A stretch of DNA of 64,000 bases from Eikenella exigua (lineage in GTDB: Bacteria; Pseudomonadota; Gammaproteobacteria; Burkholderiales; Neisseriaceae), in NCBI RefSeq assembly GCF_008805035.1, contig NZ_CP038018.1, forward strand, positions 186,001-250,000, read 5' to 3'. This document shows, piece after piece, positions 8,537 to 17,234 of the stretch. Every line of letters begins with the position of its first letter. Positions within the stretch are counted from its first letter, which is position 1. The translations under genes and the position numbers were made by a program. The notes beneath the pieces were generated by a model, which saw only the letters and a list, made by a program, of their open reading frames with translations, was not told where the DNA came from and ran no database searches.

Positions 8537-8959
8537 TTACAGAGATTTATGGAAATACCGCCCGATTTGGTGAGTGCGGCAATTCACGCGCCATTTGTTA
8601 CTGTTTTGCCAGTAATAATCCACGATGATGCCTTGGTTATCAGTGTAGAAGATGCGGTCGTGGTTTTGGCCGTAGCAGACATCGCTATAGTAGTTGGTAA
8701 TGATGGGGCCGTTTGGGCTGCTGCCTTCGTATTCACGGCCGCCGTAGGAAATATAAGTGTAGCGCCAGAGGTAGGCATAGCGGTTGTTTCCCGATTTGAC
8801 TCCACCTTCTGTGGGTTCGCCGCCATAGGATTTGATAACGGCATCGATGGGTCTGCCAACAAAGCGTTTCATACGTGTGTCTAGGCTGGCACAGCCGTCG
8901 GTGAGGTAAATGAGGCAGGCAAGGATGGTGGTGCGGCCGATAGAGATTCGGGTGGGCAT
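8537..8959 (-). CDS. Putative lipoprotein of unknown function
   Basis: 140 residues. The N-terminus ends in a lipobox-like LTDGC near residue 24, followed by ASLDTRMKRFVGRPIDAVIKSYG, a pattern seen in small outer-membrane lipoproteins with an SmpA-like start. The rest is rich in Tyr, Asn and Gly. Family not identified. The Correia-like element lies downstream. Confidence 0.65.
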   Translation of the reverse strand: MPTRISIGRTTILACLIYLTDGCASLDTRMKRFVGRPIDAVIKSYGGEPTEGGVKSGNNRYAYLWRYTYISYGGREYEGSSPNGPIITNYYSDVCYGQNHDRIFYTDNQGIIVDYYWQNSNKWRVNCRTHQIGRYFHKSL

Positions 8960-9023
8960 GATGTGCTTTCTTCATGGTGGAAATGAAAGGCGGAATGATA
9001 AAAAAAGGAATGGGCAAGTTGGC

Positions 9024-9067
9024 AAGAGGCTACCTGAAAACGTTTTATGTTTTTCAGGTAGCCTCTT
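9024..9067. terminator. DUS hairpin between convergent and tandem genes
   Basis: A 17-bp stem (AAGAGGCTACCTGAAAA and complement) with a 10-nt loop, positioned after slyX on the minus strand. Probable terminator. Confidence 0.7.
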
Positions 9068-9087
9068 GGTTGATACACGCTTGGCCT

Positions 9088-9312
9088 TTAATAATGCGGC
9101 GGGATTTCGGCGGCGGGATTAAAGGCTTGGTTGGCGCCGCTTCCATCTTTTTCTTGCAAACGGCCGTAGAGCAGGCGCAGCTGGGCTTGTTGCAAATCTA
9201 AGGATTGCTGCAAGCGGGCGACGGTGTCGTTCAGGCTGTCGAGCAGGTCGTTTTGCAGGGCTACCTGAATTTCCAGCTCGGCCAGCCGCGCTTCGGTGTC
9301 GTTATGCGTCAT
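9088..9312 (-). CDS. slyX: SlyX family protein
   Basis: 74 residues, a predicted coiled coil with the SlyX pattern (RLAELEIQVALQNDLLDSLN, then RLQQSLDLQQAQLRLLYGRL) and a Pro/His/Tyr-containing tail. Function in the cell unknown. The ATG at 9312 overlaps the transporter stop (TGATG), so translation is probably coupled; a GTG at 9315 is the alternative. Confidence 0.85.
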   Translation of the reverse strand: MTHNDTEARLAELEIQVALQNDLLDSLNDTVARLQQSLDLQQAQLRLLYGRLQEKDGSGANQAFNPAAEIPPHY

Positions 9313-10697
9313 CACAGCACCATGGCGGCCACCCAGCCTGCGGCCATCAGTGGCAGGTTGTAGTGGAGGAAGGTGGGGATAACCGAATCGTAGATGTGGT
9401 CGTGCTGGCCGTCTACGTTCAGGCCGGAGGTGGGGCCGAGGGTGGAATCGGAAGCGGGCGATCCGGCATCACCCAACGCGCCGGCGGTGCCGATGATGGC
9501 TACGGTGGCCATCGGTGAGAAGCCCATGCTGGCGCACAGGGGAACGTAAATGGCGGCAATGATGGGCAGGGTGGAGAAGGAGCTGCCGATGCCCATGGTT
9601 ACCAATAAGCCGACGGCGAGCATAACCAACGCGGCCATGCTTTTGTTGCCGGCAAACAGGCTGGTGCTGGTGTCGACCAGGGGTTTAATCTGGCCAGTGG
9701 CCTGCATCACTTCAGCGAAGCCCTGGGCGGCAATCATGATGAAGCCGATCATCGCCATCATGCGCAGGCCACTATCGAATACGACATCCACTTCGCGGCG
9801 GCGCACCACGCCGGTGGCCATGAATACGCCGAAGCCGACCATTGCGCCTAAGAGCAGCGCATCGCTATACACCAGCTGCACCACAAAGGAAGCCACAATC
9901 GCCACCACGGCCACCACACTGCGGTAGGTAGAAATTTTCGGCGCGTTGGCCGCAGCCTGTTCGGAGCTCCAATCCACCTGATTGTTGGTGTAGTGGCGCG
10001 GTTTGCGGTAGTGAATGAAGGCGAGTAGCAGGCCGGTGAACATACCGGCGGCGGGAATCGCCATGGCTTCCATCACGTTGATGCCCTGCACGCTCATGCC
10101 AGCTTTTTGGATGTTGGCCAACAAGATTTGGTTTAAGAAAATCGCGCCAAAGCCATAGGGCAGGAACATATAGGTGGTCACCAAACCAAAGGTGATCACG
10201 CAGGCCAGCAGTCGGCGGTCGATTTGCATGCGGTTGAATACGAGCAAAAGCGGCGGCACCACCATCGGGATGAAGGCGATGTGGATCGGGATGATGTTTT
10301 GGCTCATAACGCTCATCAGTAAGAGCGCACCAATCAGCCCCCATTTCAGGCCGTTTACGCCGGAAGGGATTTGGTCGCGGCTGGCATTGCCGCCCATTTT
10401 GCGCACCACCATACCAGCCAGCTGATAGGGCAGGCCGGAGTGGGCAATCGCCATGGCAAATGCACCGAGCATGGCATAGGAGAGCGCAATCTTCGCACCG
10501 CCGGCCAAGCCGCTTTGGAAATGGGTAATCACGCCTTTGGTGATGACTTCATGAGTGGCTGGGTCGGTAATATCCGCTAGCGGCAACCCGGCGGCCAGGC
10601 CGCCCACAAATGCGCCGATAACCAGGCTCAACACAACGTGTACCCGTGCCGCCGACAAAATCAGCATCACCAGCACAGCCAACACTACGGCATTCAT
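9312..10697 (-). CDS. Na+/H+ antiporter-family (YuiF-like) membrane transporter
   Basis: 461 residues with about 11-12 hydrophobic segments, beginning MNAVVLAVLVMLILSAARVH. Glycine/serine-rich re-entrant-like segments occur at GIGSSFSTLPIIAAIY and GTAGALGDAGSPASDSTLGP, as in the NhaC/YuiF-type ion transporter superfamily. The substrate cannot be read from sequence (Na+/H+ exchange or amino-acid uptake are both described). The start at 10697 is chosen for its AGGAGA site; upstream in-frame codons lack one. Operon with slyX. Confidence 0.8.
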   Translation of the reverse strand: MNAVVLAVLVMLILSAARVHVVLSLVIGAFVGGLAAGLPLADITDPATHEVITKGVITHFQSGLAGGAKIALSYAMLGAFAMAIAHSGLPYQLAGMVVRKMGGNASRDQIPSGVNGLKWGLIGALLLMSVMSQNIIPIHIAFIPMVVPPLLLVFNRMQIDRRLLACVITFGLVTTYMFLPYGFGAIFLNQILLANIQKAGMSVQGINVMEAMAIPAAGMFTGLLLAFIHYRKPRHYTNNQVDWSSEQAAANAPKISTYRSVVAVVAIVASFVVQLVYSDALLLGAMVGFGVFMATGVVRRREVDVVFDSGLRMMAMIGFIMIAAQGFAEVMQATGQIKPLVDTSTSLFAGNKSMAALVMLAVGLLVTMGIGSSFSTLPIIAAIYVPLCASMGFSPMATVAIIGTAGALGDAGSPASDSTLGPTSGLNVDGQHDHIYDSVIPTFLHYNLPLMAAGWVAAMVL

Positions 10698-11113
10698 TTT
10701 GCTTTCTCCTTTCCTGCGCCTAATCCACATCCGCCAAAAGCAAAAGCCAAAGCCCAATTTCTCCGTTTATTGCCCGATGTGGAGAAATAAGCGCTTTAGC
10801 TTTGTGGCCGGATGGACGTTGGCCGCAGATTTATTTCATTAATCGGGAAATGAGTATAACAACGGAAAAAGCGGCAGGCAACAGGCAGATTGATTGGCTG
10901 TGAATAAATTTCCCCGCCGATTCAGCAGAATAGTGAAGGCTACCTGAAAAGCAGGAAAGTAGTTTCTGCATAAGCGGAGTTTGAGTGTTGGGTGTGGCAA
11001 ATCGGGAGAGAGAGAATTATCGGCCGGGGGGCAGAGTGGCATGCCATCTGAATAAGAAAGGCTACCTGAAAAACAGTTGCGCTCATTTTTCAGGTAGCCT
11101 TAAGTCGGCGGCA
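10698..11113. other. Intergenic region, 416 bp
   Basis: Contains a single DUS at 10937-10948 and the DUS hairpin at 11058-11101 that ends the nucleotidase gene. No gene, RNA or clear promoter seen. Confidence 0.6.
11058..11101 (-). terminator. DUS inverted-pair hairpin
   Basis: 16-bp stem with a 12-nt loop, just after the stop of the nucleotidase gene on the minus strand. Confidence 0.7.
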
Positions 11114-11656
11114 TCAATTATCCAGCAAATCAGCCCAGGTTTCCGGCTGTGTCCATACAATGCGCGGTACGTTCAGGTGGCGGTTATGTGGCGCATCGTA
11201 GAGGCGGTGTTGCCACAGGGGCGGCAGGCTGCCTTCGATAGTCGGTTTGTCGTCGATGAGGATGTCGCCGCGCACCCAGGTTTTGTCTTTGGCGATAATC
11301 ACGCGCCGTGTCCATCCTGCGCCCAAGTGTTGTTCCACCCAGGCGATTTTCTCGCCGGCGCAGTAGCGGTATTGGTTGACCGGCGCGGTACAGATGCGCA
11401 CGTCGTGGCCGGCAGCCAAAAGGGCGTGGGCAGCTTCCACTGCGCCGGGCATGGACGGCAGGCTTTCGAAAAACCCGACTGCGCCGTAGAGCTCGGCTGC
11501 GTGCGGGCGCAGGTGCTCGGGTAGGCGGTCGCGGATGTAGAAAATGTGTTCTTTGCCTTCTATCGGCGCGTCTTCGCCGAAGCGGCCGCGCCAATGGCGG
11601 CGGAATCCGCTTTTAAAGTCGGCGAGCACATTGTCTTGGTCGAGCAGGATGAGCAT
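11114..11656 (-). CDS. 5'(3')-deoxyribonucleotidase-like HAD hydrolase
   Basis: 180 residues of the HAD superfamily NT5C group. It has motif I LLDQDNVLADF (nucleophile Asp and acid/base Asp), motif II CTAPVNQY, and motifs III/IV with a Lys in IIAKDKTWV and the acidic pair in GDILIDDKP. Expected to dephosphorylate nucleoside monophosphates in the cytoplasm. Exact substrate unknown. Confidence 0.85.
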   Translation of the reverse strand: MLILLDQDNVLADFKSGFRRHWRGRFGEDAPIEGKEHIFYIRDRLPEHLRPHAAELYGAVGFFESLPSMPGAVEAAHALLAAGHDVRICTAPVNQYRYCAGEKIAWVEQHLGAGWTRRVIIAKDKTWVRGDILIDDKPTIEGSLPPLWQHRLYDAPHNRHLNVPRIVWTQPETWADLLDN

Positions 11657-11805
11657 GGCGGACTTTCTGTGGTGTGTTGGGATGAGACTGGCTGAAAAGT
11701 TAGTAGCTCGATTATAAGGTTTTATCGGGCATCTAGGTTTGGGCTGTTAATTTTCAAACGCTAATGCCTGGTTGCCTGAATTTGTGGCATTGTCTGTTGG
11801 GCTGA

Positions 11806-11835
11806 AAAGGCTACCTGAAATTTCAGGTAGCCTTT
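11806..11835 (-). terminator. DUS perfect palindrome
   Basis: Two DUS copies back to back form a 30-bp perfect palindrome just after the methyltransferase stop. Confidence 0.6.
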
Positions 11836-11847
11836 GTTCTGTTTGCC

Positions 11848-12654
11848 CTAATCAATCCGGTAGTGCAGCAATCGATAGGCATGGCGGATTTTAGGAAATA
11901 GGCGCATGAGCCAGTAGTTGAGGCCGATGTCTTTGGCTTCGGGGAAATCGGTCATGCGTTTGGCGGACACGAGATGGAGGTTGGCGGCCCAGCTTTCCAT
12001 TTGACGGTCGTCGTCGCAGGCGAAATCGAAGCGGGCGCGGGCGTGTTTGAGGGCGTCGTGTTGGTCGGAATGCTTCACCATAAACGTGCCGGCCACGTCG
12101 AAGGCGATTTCGCCGCGGAAGCGTTGGGCAAGCTGTTGGAACAGTTCGCGCACTTGGGCTTCGGCAAAATACATCAGCACGCCTTCGAGGATAAAGAACA
12201 CGGGGGCGGCGGGGTGGCTTTGGCGCAGCTGTTCCATCCAGTCAGTGTCGAATGCGGAGGCGGGGATGAGGGTTTCGTTGGCTTGCGGCGGCAGCAGTGT
12301 TTCGCGCAGGGCGATGACGTCGGGCAGGTCGAGCTGGTAGAAAGGGGTATGGTCGGCGGTACTGCCGAGCCGCTCGCGGCGGCTGTCGAGCCCGCAGCCG
12401 AGGATGGCAACGATGCCTTCTGGGTATCGGCGGATGAAGTCGGCGGCCACTTGGTCGAAGTAGCGGGCGCGCAGGGCTGTGCCTACGCGGCTGTTGCGGG
12501 CAGTGCGGAATCGGGCGAAGTCGTAGTCGATTTGCGGCACAAGGCGCAGGGCGGCGAGGTCGTTCAGTATCGGCCGGCTTTGCTGTGCATCGAGGTATTT
12601 CATGTAGAGCGGAATCAGCAGGGTTTCGCTGACGGCGTTTTGGATTTTTAGCAT
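11848..12654 (-). CDS. LCMT/TcmP-type class I SAM-dependent methyltransferase
   Basis: 268 residues. SAM-binding region GIVAILGCGLDSRRERLG (residues around 80-97), followed by FYQLDLPDVIALRE (acidic ribose-binding residue), then PVFFILEGVLMYF, typical of leucine carboxyl methyltransferase-like / TcmP O-methyltransferases. The natural substrate is unknown; small polyketide-like or protein carboxyl groups are known substrates in the family. Confidence 0.85.
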   Translation of the reverse strand: MLKIQNAVSETLLIPLYMKYLDAQQSRPILNDLAALRLVPQIDYDFARFRTARNSRVGTALRARYFDQVAADFIRRYPEGIVAILGCGLDSRRERLGSTADHTPFYQLDLPDVIALRETLLPPQANETLIPASAFDTDWMEQLRQSHPAAPVFFILEGVLMYFAEAQVRELFQQLAQRFRGEIAFDVAGTFMVKHSDQHDALKHARARFDFACDDDRQMESWAANLHLVSAKRMTDFPEAKDIGLNYWLMRLFPKIRHAYRLLHYRID

Positions 12655-13059
12655 AGCATCTCTCCTGAACTGGGCTGCCTGCAGGCGTTTCCTTAAACGG
12701 AGATTTGAGCTGTATAGAAACTGGGTTGCAGCTCTGCTTTCAGGTAGCCTGTTGGACTAAATAGAAATGAGAATCTTGCAGAATAGATTGTACACCCGAA
12801 TAAGCAGCTTGAGATGATGTGAAAGGCTACCTGAAAGCCCCAAGGCCGCCTATCCAGATAGGCTGAAGCAATAAGTGCGTTGGCTATATTGGGGAAGAAT
12901 GCTGGCTGCTCTCCGCAGAGTTTTTAGGTAGCCGTTCTGCTTGAAAACCAAGCCAAACCGCCCAACTAGCAAAGTGTTGCTGATGTGGCAACTGTGCGTA
13001 TACCGAATACACCTGCCGCTTCAGGCTACCTGAAACTCACACCCCGAAAGGAATCCAAC
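12655..13059. other. Intergenic region, 405 bp
   Basis: Three DUS copies (12739-12750, 12824-12835, 13023-13034) and no convincing ORF or RNA. The upstream side of both divergent genes lies here, so promoters are expected, but I see no clear sigma-70 pair. Confidence 0.5.
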
Positions 13060-14181
13060 ATGAACCCCGTCTTCCAGCCCTACACCTTCAACAACGGTGC
13101 CACTGTTCCCAACCGCCTCGCCGTCGCCCCCTTGACCCATTTTTCCTCCGATGAAAACGGCCATATTACCGACCAAGAGCGCACGTTTTTGCAAAACCGC
13201 TTCAACGGTTTCGGCCTGTTTATCGCCGCCGCCACGTTGGTGCAGGCAAACGGCAAAGCCTTTGAAGGCCAACCCTACGCCATAAATGAGGACGACCTGC
13301 CCAGCTTGCGCGAAGTTGCCCAAATCGCCCAAACGCAAGGCGCGAAAGCCATCCTGCAAATCCATCACGGCGGCAAATCCGCCCTCAAAGAACTCTGCGG
13401 TGACACCGTCGCCCCGTCCGCCGATGAAGCCACGGGTGCGCGCGAAATGACCACCGCCGAAATCGAGCAGCTCATCGCCGCCTATGCCAATGCCGCCACC
13501 CTCGCGGTGCAGGCCGGATTTGACGGTGTGGAAATCCATGGTGCAAACGGCTATCTGCTGCAACAATTCGTGTCCGCCCAAACCAACCGCCGCACCGACG
13601 AATGGGGTGGCAGCCTGCACAACCGCCTGCGCTTCCCGCTGGCCGTGGTCGATGCGGTGGCCGCCGCCGTCAAAGCGCACGCCAAACCAGAGTTCATCTT
13701 GGGCTACCGTTTCTCGCCCGAAGAGCCTGGTGAACACGGCATTACCATGGCGGAAACTTTCGCACTCGTGGACGCGCTGGTGCAAAAACCGCTGCAATAT
13801 CTGCACGTTTCGCTGTGGGACTTCTACAAACACGCCCGACGCGGCGCAGACACTAACCGCGCCCGCATGGAACTGCTGCACGAGCGCATTGCTGGCCGCC
13901 TGCCCTTAATCGGCGTGGGCAACCTTTACACCGGTAGCGACATCGCCAAAGCGTTTAACACCGGCTGGGCGGAGTTCATCGCGTTGGGAAAAACCGTGCT
14001 GATTAACCCCGATTTGGCCGATTTGCTGCGCGAAAACCGCGATACCAACATCCAAACCGACCTTGACCCCGACCGCGCCGACCACTACCGCCTGCCCGAC
14101 GCGCTGTGGCAACGCTGCCTGACCAACTCGCCGTGGCTGCCGCCGGTGAAAGGGATGGAACGGCAGATTGTGGATATTTGA
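13060..14181 (+). CDS. Old Yellow Enzyme-family NADH:flavin oxidoreductase
   Basis: 373 residues, an FMN-binding TIM barrel that reduces activated C=C bonds. Motifs: NRLAVAPLTHFSS, ILQIHHGGKSA (substrate-binding His region), GFDGVEIHGANGYLLQQF and WGGSLHNRLRFPLAVVDAV. The C-terminal FMN phosphate region is around IGVGNLYTGSDIAKA. I chose the ATG at 13060 (GAAAGGAATCC upstream); the longer frame would run through a DUS. The gene ends at a foreign-dialect DUS hairpin. Confidence 0.9.
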   Translation: MNPVFQPYTFNNGATVPNRLAVAPLTHFSSDENGHITDQERTFLQNRFNGFGLFIAAATLVQANGKAFEGQPYAINEDDLPSLREVAQIAQTQGAKAILQIHHGGKSALKELCGDTVAPSADEATGAREMTTAEIEQLIAAYANAATLAVQAGFDGVEIHGANGYLLQQFVSAQTNRRTDEWGGSLHNRLRFPLAVVDAVAAAVKAHAKPEFILGYRFSPEEPGEHGITMAETFALVDALVQKPLQYLHVSLWDFYKHARRGADTNRARMELLHERIAGRLPLIGVGNLYTGSDIAKAFNTGWAEFIALGKTVLINPDLADLLRENRDTNIQTDLDPDRADHYRLPDALWQRCLTNSPWLPPVKGMERQIVDI

Positions 14182-14204
14182 GTGTTTTAGACGGTCTGAA
14201 CATG

Positions 14205-14242
14205 AAAAAGCAGCCTGCACATTAAAGTGCAGGCTGCTTTTT
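14205..14242. terminator. Hairpin made of AAGCAGCCTGCA-type DUS pair
   Basis: Perfect 16-bp stem with a 6-nt loop and a T run, built from two copies of AAGCAGCCTGCA instead of the local DUS. A normal local DUS follows at 14248-14259. Serves the convergent genes 13060 (+) and 14270 (-). Confidence 0.85.
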
Positions 14243-14269
14243 AGGTTTTCAGGTAGCCTCAACCCCGCA

Positions 14270-15100
14270 TCAAAGCAACGCCCGTCTCACCGCCTCCTGC
14301 CCTTGTTGGTCCAGCCGCAGGAATTGGTTGATGATGCGTTCGGCATCGGGCGTGTCGGCGGCGGAAAACAACGATTGCACGTAATCGTTTGCAGGCTGCT
14401 TTTTGATTTCTTCGGGCGTACCGATTTGTACCAGTTTGCCGTTATGCATTACACCGATACGGCATGCAAGTTTCGCTGCTTCCTGCATATCGTGGGTAAC
14501 GAAAACGATAGTGGTGCCAAATTTTTGGTGAATCATAGCAATTTGGTCTTGCAGCACGGTGCGCACCAGTGGGTCGAGCGCGGAAAACGGTTCATCCATC
14601 AGCAGCACTTGGGGCTTGGCGGCAATGGCGCGCAAAATGCCGATGCGCTGCTGTTCGCCGCCGGAAAGTTCGTGCGGATAGCGGTCGCGGTAGTGTGCAG
14701 GGTCAAGTTCCACCAGCTCCAACAATTCATTCACACGCGTTTTGCGTTCTGCTTTCGGCCAGCCCAGTACGTCTGGCATGAGTTCGATGTTTTCCGCCAC
14801 AGTCATAGTGGGAAAGAGCGCGATTTGCTGTAATACGTAACCAATTTGGTGGCGGAGCTGGCGGATGTCGTAGTCTTTAATCCGTTTGCCGTGCAGATAA
14901 ACGTTGCCATCGGTCGGTTCAATTAGCGCGTTAATCATGCGCAGGGTGGTAGATTTGCCGCTGCCGGAGCCGCCCACCAGCACGAAGAATTCGCCCTGGT
15001 GGATGGTGAGGTTCAGTTCGCTCACGGCGGCATGGCTGTCGTAGTGTTTGCTGACGTTTTTGAATTCAATCAGCAGGGTTAATTCAGGCGGCGGGGTCAT
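14270..15100 (-). CDS. Osmoprotectant/ergothioneine-type ABC importer ATPase
   Basis: 276 residues. Walker A GGSGSGKST, Q-loop QQIALFPTMTV, signature LSGGEQQR, Walker B VLLMDEPFSALD, H-loop VFVTHD. Closest in style to OpuCA/ProV-like quaternary amine importers (MQEAAKL follows the H-loop). The partner permease/binding protein is encoded at 17235-18752, with two unrelated genes between. One complete AAGCAGCCTGCA word sits inside the coding region (14390-14401). Confidence 0.9.
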   Translation of the reverse strand: MTPPPELTLLIEFKNVSKHYDSHAAVSELNLTIHQGEFFVLVGGSGSGKSTTLRMINALIEPTDGNVYLHGKRIKDYDIRQLRHQIGYVLQQIALFPTMTVAENIELMPDVLGWPKAERKTRVNELLELVELDPAHYRDRYPHELSGGEQQRIGILRAIAAKPQVLLMDEPFSALDPLVRTVLQDQIAMIHQKFGTTIVFVTHDMQEAAKLACRIGVMHNGKLVQIGTPEEIKKQPANDYVQSLFSAADTPDAERIINQFLRLDQQGQEAVRRALL

Positions 15101-15103
15101 TGA

Positions 15104-16078
15104 CTAAACCTTATTGATGGTGCGATAGATGACGGCAAAGGGTCGGTGTTGAATCTGATTAATAGTGCCGGTAATAAAGATATTCTTCGACGGGCAATAA
15201 AAGGCAAAACTGCCGCTACTGCCATTATGGCCGATGATTTCCGGAGCCGGAACAAATGGCGATAATATGCGCGGAATTTTGAGTTGCATCATGCCGCTGC
15301 CGTATTTCAGCGGTATGAATTGTATGCGGCGAAAGTTCGGATTTGTAAGGTGATTTTTGGAAAATAGTTGGCCTTTCATAAAGGCCTGCAAAAATTGCAT
15401 CAATTCATGATTGGTCGCAACAATACCGCCTTGCGCCATTTGCGCTGATAGATATCTGAGCCAAAAGGCAGCGTGGGAACCATTATAAATAGGCGTAATA
15501 TTATTTTCGTTAGCTGTGCAGTAATGCGTGTTTTTAAGACCAAGCGGTTGGCAAATAATTTCTGCCAATAATGCAGGCAAGGTTTTGCCGGTGAGAGTTT
15601 GGCAGATTTCGCCCAGTAACAACGCATTGATGTCGGCATAGTAAGCACGACTGCCCGGTTTACCCTTCGGCGGCAATGCAGCCACCAACCGCAGCGACTC
15701 CACAACGCTCACTGCGCGATCCTGATGCAATATTTCCTTAAATAATACGGTGCCGTTCGGCAATTTATCCAATTCATGGTTGGCAAAACCGGAAGTCTGA
15801 TCAATCAGGTGTCGCACAGTGACTTCTTTGGCATTGGGTAAACAGCCGACTTTATCCGCCGGCAGCAAATCAACAAGCCGTGATGTGTAGGCAAGCAGCC
15901 GTTTATCTATCATCGCAAAGGTCATCGCATGGGTATAGAGCTTCGAGATGCTGGCAATGGCAAAAGGGGAATCGCAGGTCATCCCGCCCTTTGATAGTTC
16001 CGCAAGTTTTTGTTCGCCGCGACAGGCCAGCACGGTCGCTTGGTGAATTTTCTTGTTGCTGAGAATGGTGTTATCCAT
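15104..16078 (-). CDS. Serine beta-lactamase-fold hydrolase (class C/PF00144 type)
   Basis: 324 residues. SxxK catalytic motif as SISK (ASISKLYTH), a Tyr motif in RAYYADINALLLGE (YAD in place of the usual YxN) and a C-terminal HNGSSGS in place of KTG. This family includes esterases, D-aminopeptidases and PBP-like enzymes; resistance activity should not be assumed. No signal peptide is visible, so it is probably cytoplasmic. It ends three bases before the ABC ATPase gene and is AT-richer than its neighbours. Confidence 0.8.
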   Translation of the reverse strand: MDNTILSNKKIHQATVLACRGEQKLAELSKGGMTCDSPFAIASISKLYTHAMTFAMIDKRLLAYTSRLVDLLPADKVGCLPNAKEVTVRHLIDQTSGFANHELDKLPNGTVLFKEILHQDRAVSVVESLRLVAALPPKGKPGSRAYYADINALLLGEICQTLTGKTLPALLAEIICQPLGLKNTHYCTANENNITPIYNGSHAAFWLRYLSAQMAQGGIVATNHELMQFLQAFMKGQLFSKNHLTNPNFRRIQFIPLKYGSGMMQLKIPRILSPFVPAPEIIGHNGSSGSFAFYCPSKNIFITGTINQIQHRPFAVIYRTINKV

Positions 16079-16092
16079 AAGAACCTCTTTAA

Positions 16093-16260
16093 TTATGTGG
16101 CCGCAGCCAAAACGTATTTGCTGATATTTTTGAAAGTTATCAGTTGTAACTGCCTAACGTGGTTAAAAATAGCAAATAGACTCACTATTGAGTTTGGCGT
16201 GATAATTGACCATGGAAACGTAAAGCGTATCTCTTTTTCAAGAATCTCTGCTTTCGTCAT
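16093..16260 (-). CDS. Possible small ORF between nmrA-like and beta-lactamase-like genes
   Basis: A 55-codon frame beginning MTKAEILEKEIRF with AAGGGA ten bases upstream of its ATG. It overlaps the end of the NmrA-like gene by 23 bases. No family recognised. It could be a remnant of a gene broken when this block was assembled. Low confidence. Confidence 0.3.
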   Translation of the reverse strand: MTKAEILEKEIRFTFPWSIITPNSIVSLFAIFNHVRQLQLITFKNISKYVLAAAT

Positions 16261-17128
16261 TTGTATTTCCCTTGATAAATATGCTTTTAACCACTTCGGC
16301 AAAACGGCGTGGTGCGCGGCCCAATAGTTGCGGCAGGTCGTCTGAAACAGTGGCGAGTTCGCCGCCTGCGATCGCGGTGTAGGTGGATACCCAGGCTTCG
16401 ATTTGCCAGGCGGGCGTGTCGGGGTAGTCACGTTCGCGGCTGGCGAAGGCTTCTGCAAGGGTTTGGTTGTGGTAGCGGTGCGGTTTGCCGGTGATGTCGC
16501 TGAGAATGGCGGCGATGTCAGCGAAGGTCAGCGCTTCGCTGCCAGTAAGGGTGTAGCTGCGGTTGTGGTGGCGGTCGTCACCGGAGACGATGGCGGCGAG
16601 GATGTTGGCCGCCGCTTGCGCCACATCCTGCTGCGAGACGCAGGCAACACGGCCATCGCCCGCAGGTCCGGCGATGATGCCGTCGGCATTGGCAAACGTC
16701 GCCATCGCTTCGCTGTAAAAGTTGTCGCGCAGGAAGGTGTAGCGCATGGCGGTTTGCTGGATGGCAGCTTCGGTCGCGGCGTGGGTGCGCGCCAGGGTGA
16801 AGGTGCTGCTGGCGCTGGCACCGGCGAAGGATAGATACACCAAATGCTGTACGCCCGCCGCCGCTGCCGCGCGCACCAAGGTCAGGTGTTCCTGCTCGCG
16901 CGTCGGGCTTTCGGCAGCGGACACCATAAAGAGCACATCCACGCCGCTTAACGCCTGCCGGGCCAGTTCGAAATCGCCGTAGGCAAAGGGGCGCGCTTCG
17001 CAAGCGGGCAAATCGGGCACTTTGGTGGGGTTGCGCAGCGGCAGAATCAGCGGCAAACCGCGTGCGCTGAGGTGGCGGGCGACCATGCCGCCGATGTGGC
17101 CGCTGGCGCCGGTGATGGCGAGGTTCAT
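16238..17128 (-). CDS. NmrA/QOR2-like atypical short-chain dehydrogenase
   Basis: 296 residues. The Rossmann motif GASGHIGG is at residues 7-14, followed by LSARGLPLILPLRNP. Middle motif LVYLSFAGASASS, then TFLRDNFYSEA. No catalytic YxxxK is visible, as in NmrA-like NAD(P)H sensors and QOR2/YtfG-type quinone reductases. The start at 17128 (AAGGAAAACAAC upstream) is preferred over the in-frame upstream extension, which runs through a DUS-like stretch. Confidence 0.85.
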   Translation of the reverse strand: MNLAITGASGHIGGMVARHLSARGLPLILPLRNPTKVPDLPACEARPFAYGDFELARQALSGVDVLFMVSAAESPTREQEHLTLVRAAAAAGVQHLVYLSFAGASASSTFTLARTHAATEAAIQQTAMRYTFLRDNFYSEAMATFANADGIIAGPAGDGRVACVSQQDVAQAAANILAAIVSGDDRHHNRSYTLTGSEALTFADIAAILSDITGKPHRYHNQTLAEAFASRERDYPDTPAWQIEAWVSTYTAIAGGELATVSDDLPQLLGRAPRRFAEVVKSIFIKGNTNDESRDS

Positions 17129-17193
17129 GTTGTTTTCCTTATGCGTTTTAAAAGGGATAGCTTTGCCGTTTGCAGGGTTTCTGGCAAGCCATG

Positions 17194-17205
17194 TGCAGGC
17201 TGCTT
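17194..17205 (-). repeat. Single AAGCAGCCTGCA word (foreign DUS dialect)
   Basis: Exact complement of AAGCAGCCTGCA, lying between the permease and NmrA-like genes. It is followed by an 11/12 match to the local DUS at 17214. Confidence 0.7.
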
Positions 17206-17234
17206 TTTGGGTCTCAGGTAGCCTGCTGCTTATT

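Noticed and set aside
15104..16078. Antibiotic-resistance beta-lactamase
   Set aside because: Fold motifs are present but no signal peptide, no canonical YxN or KTG; resistance cannot be claimed.
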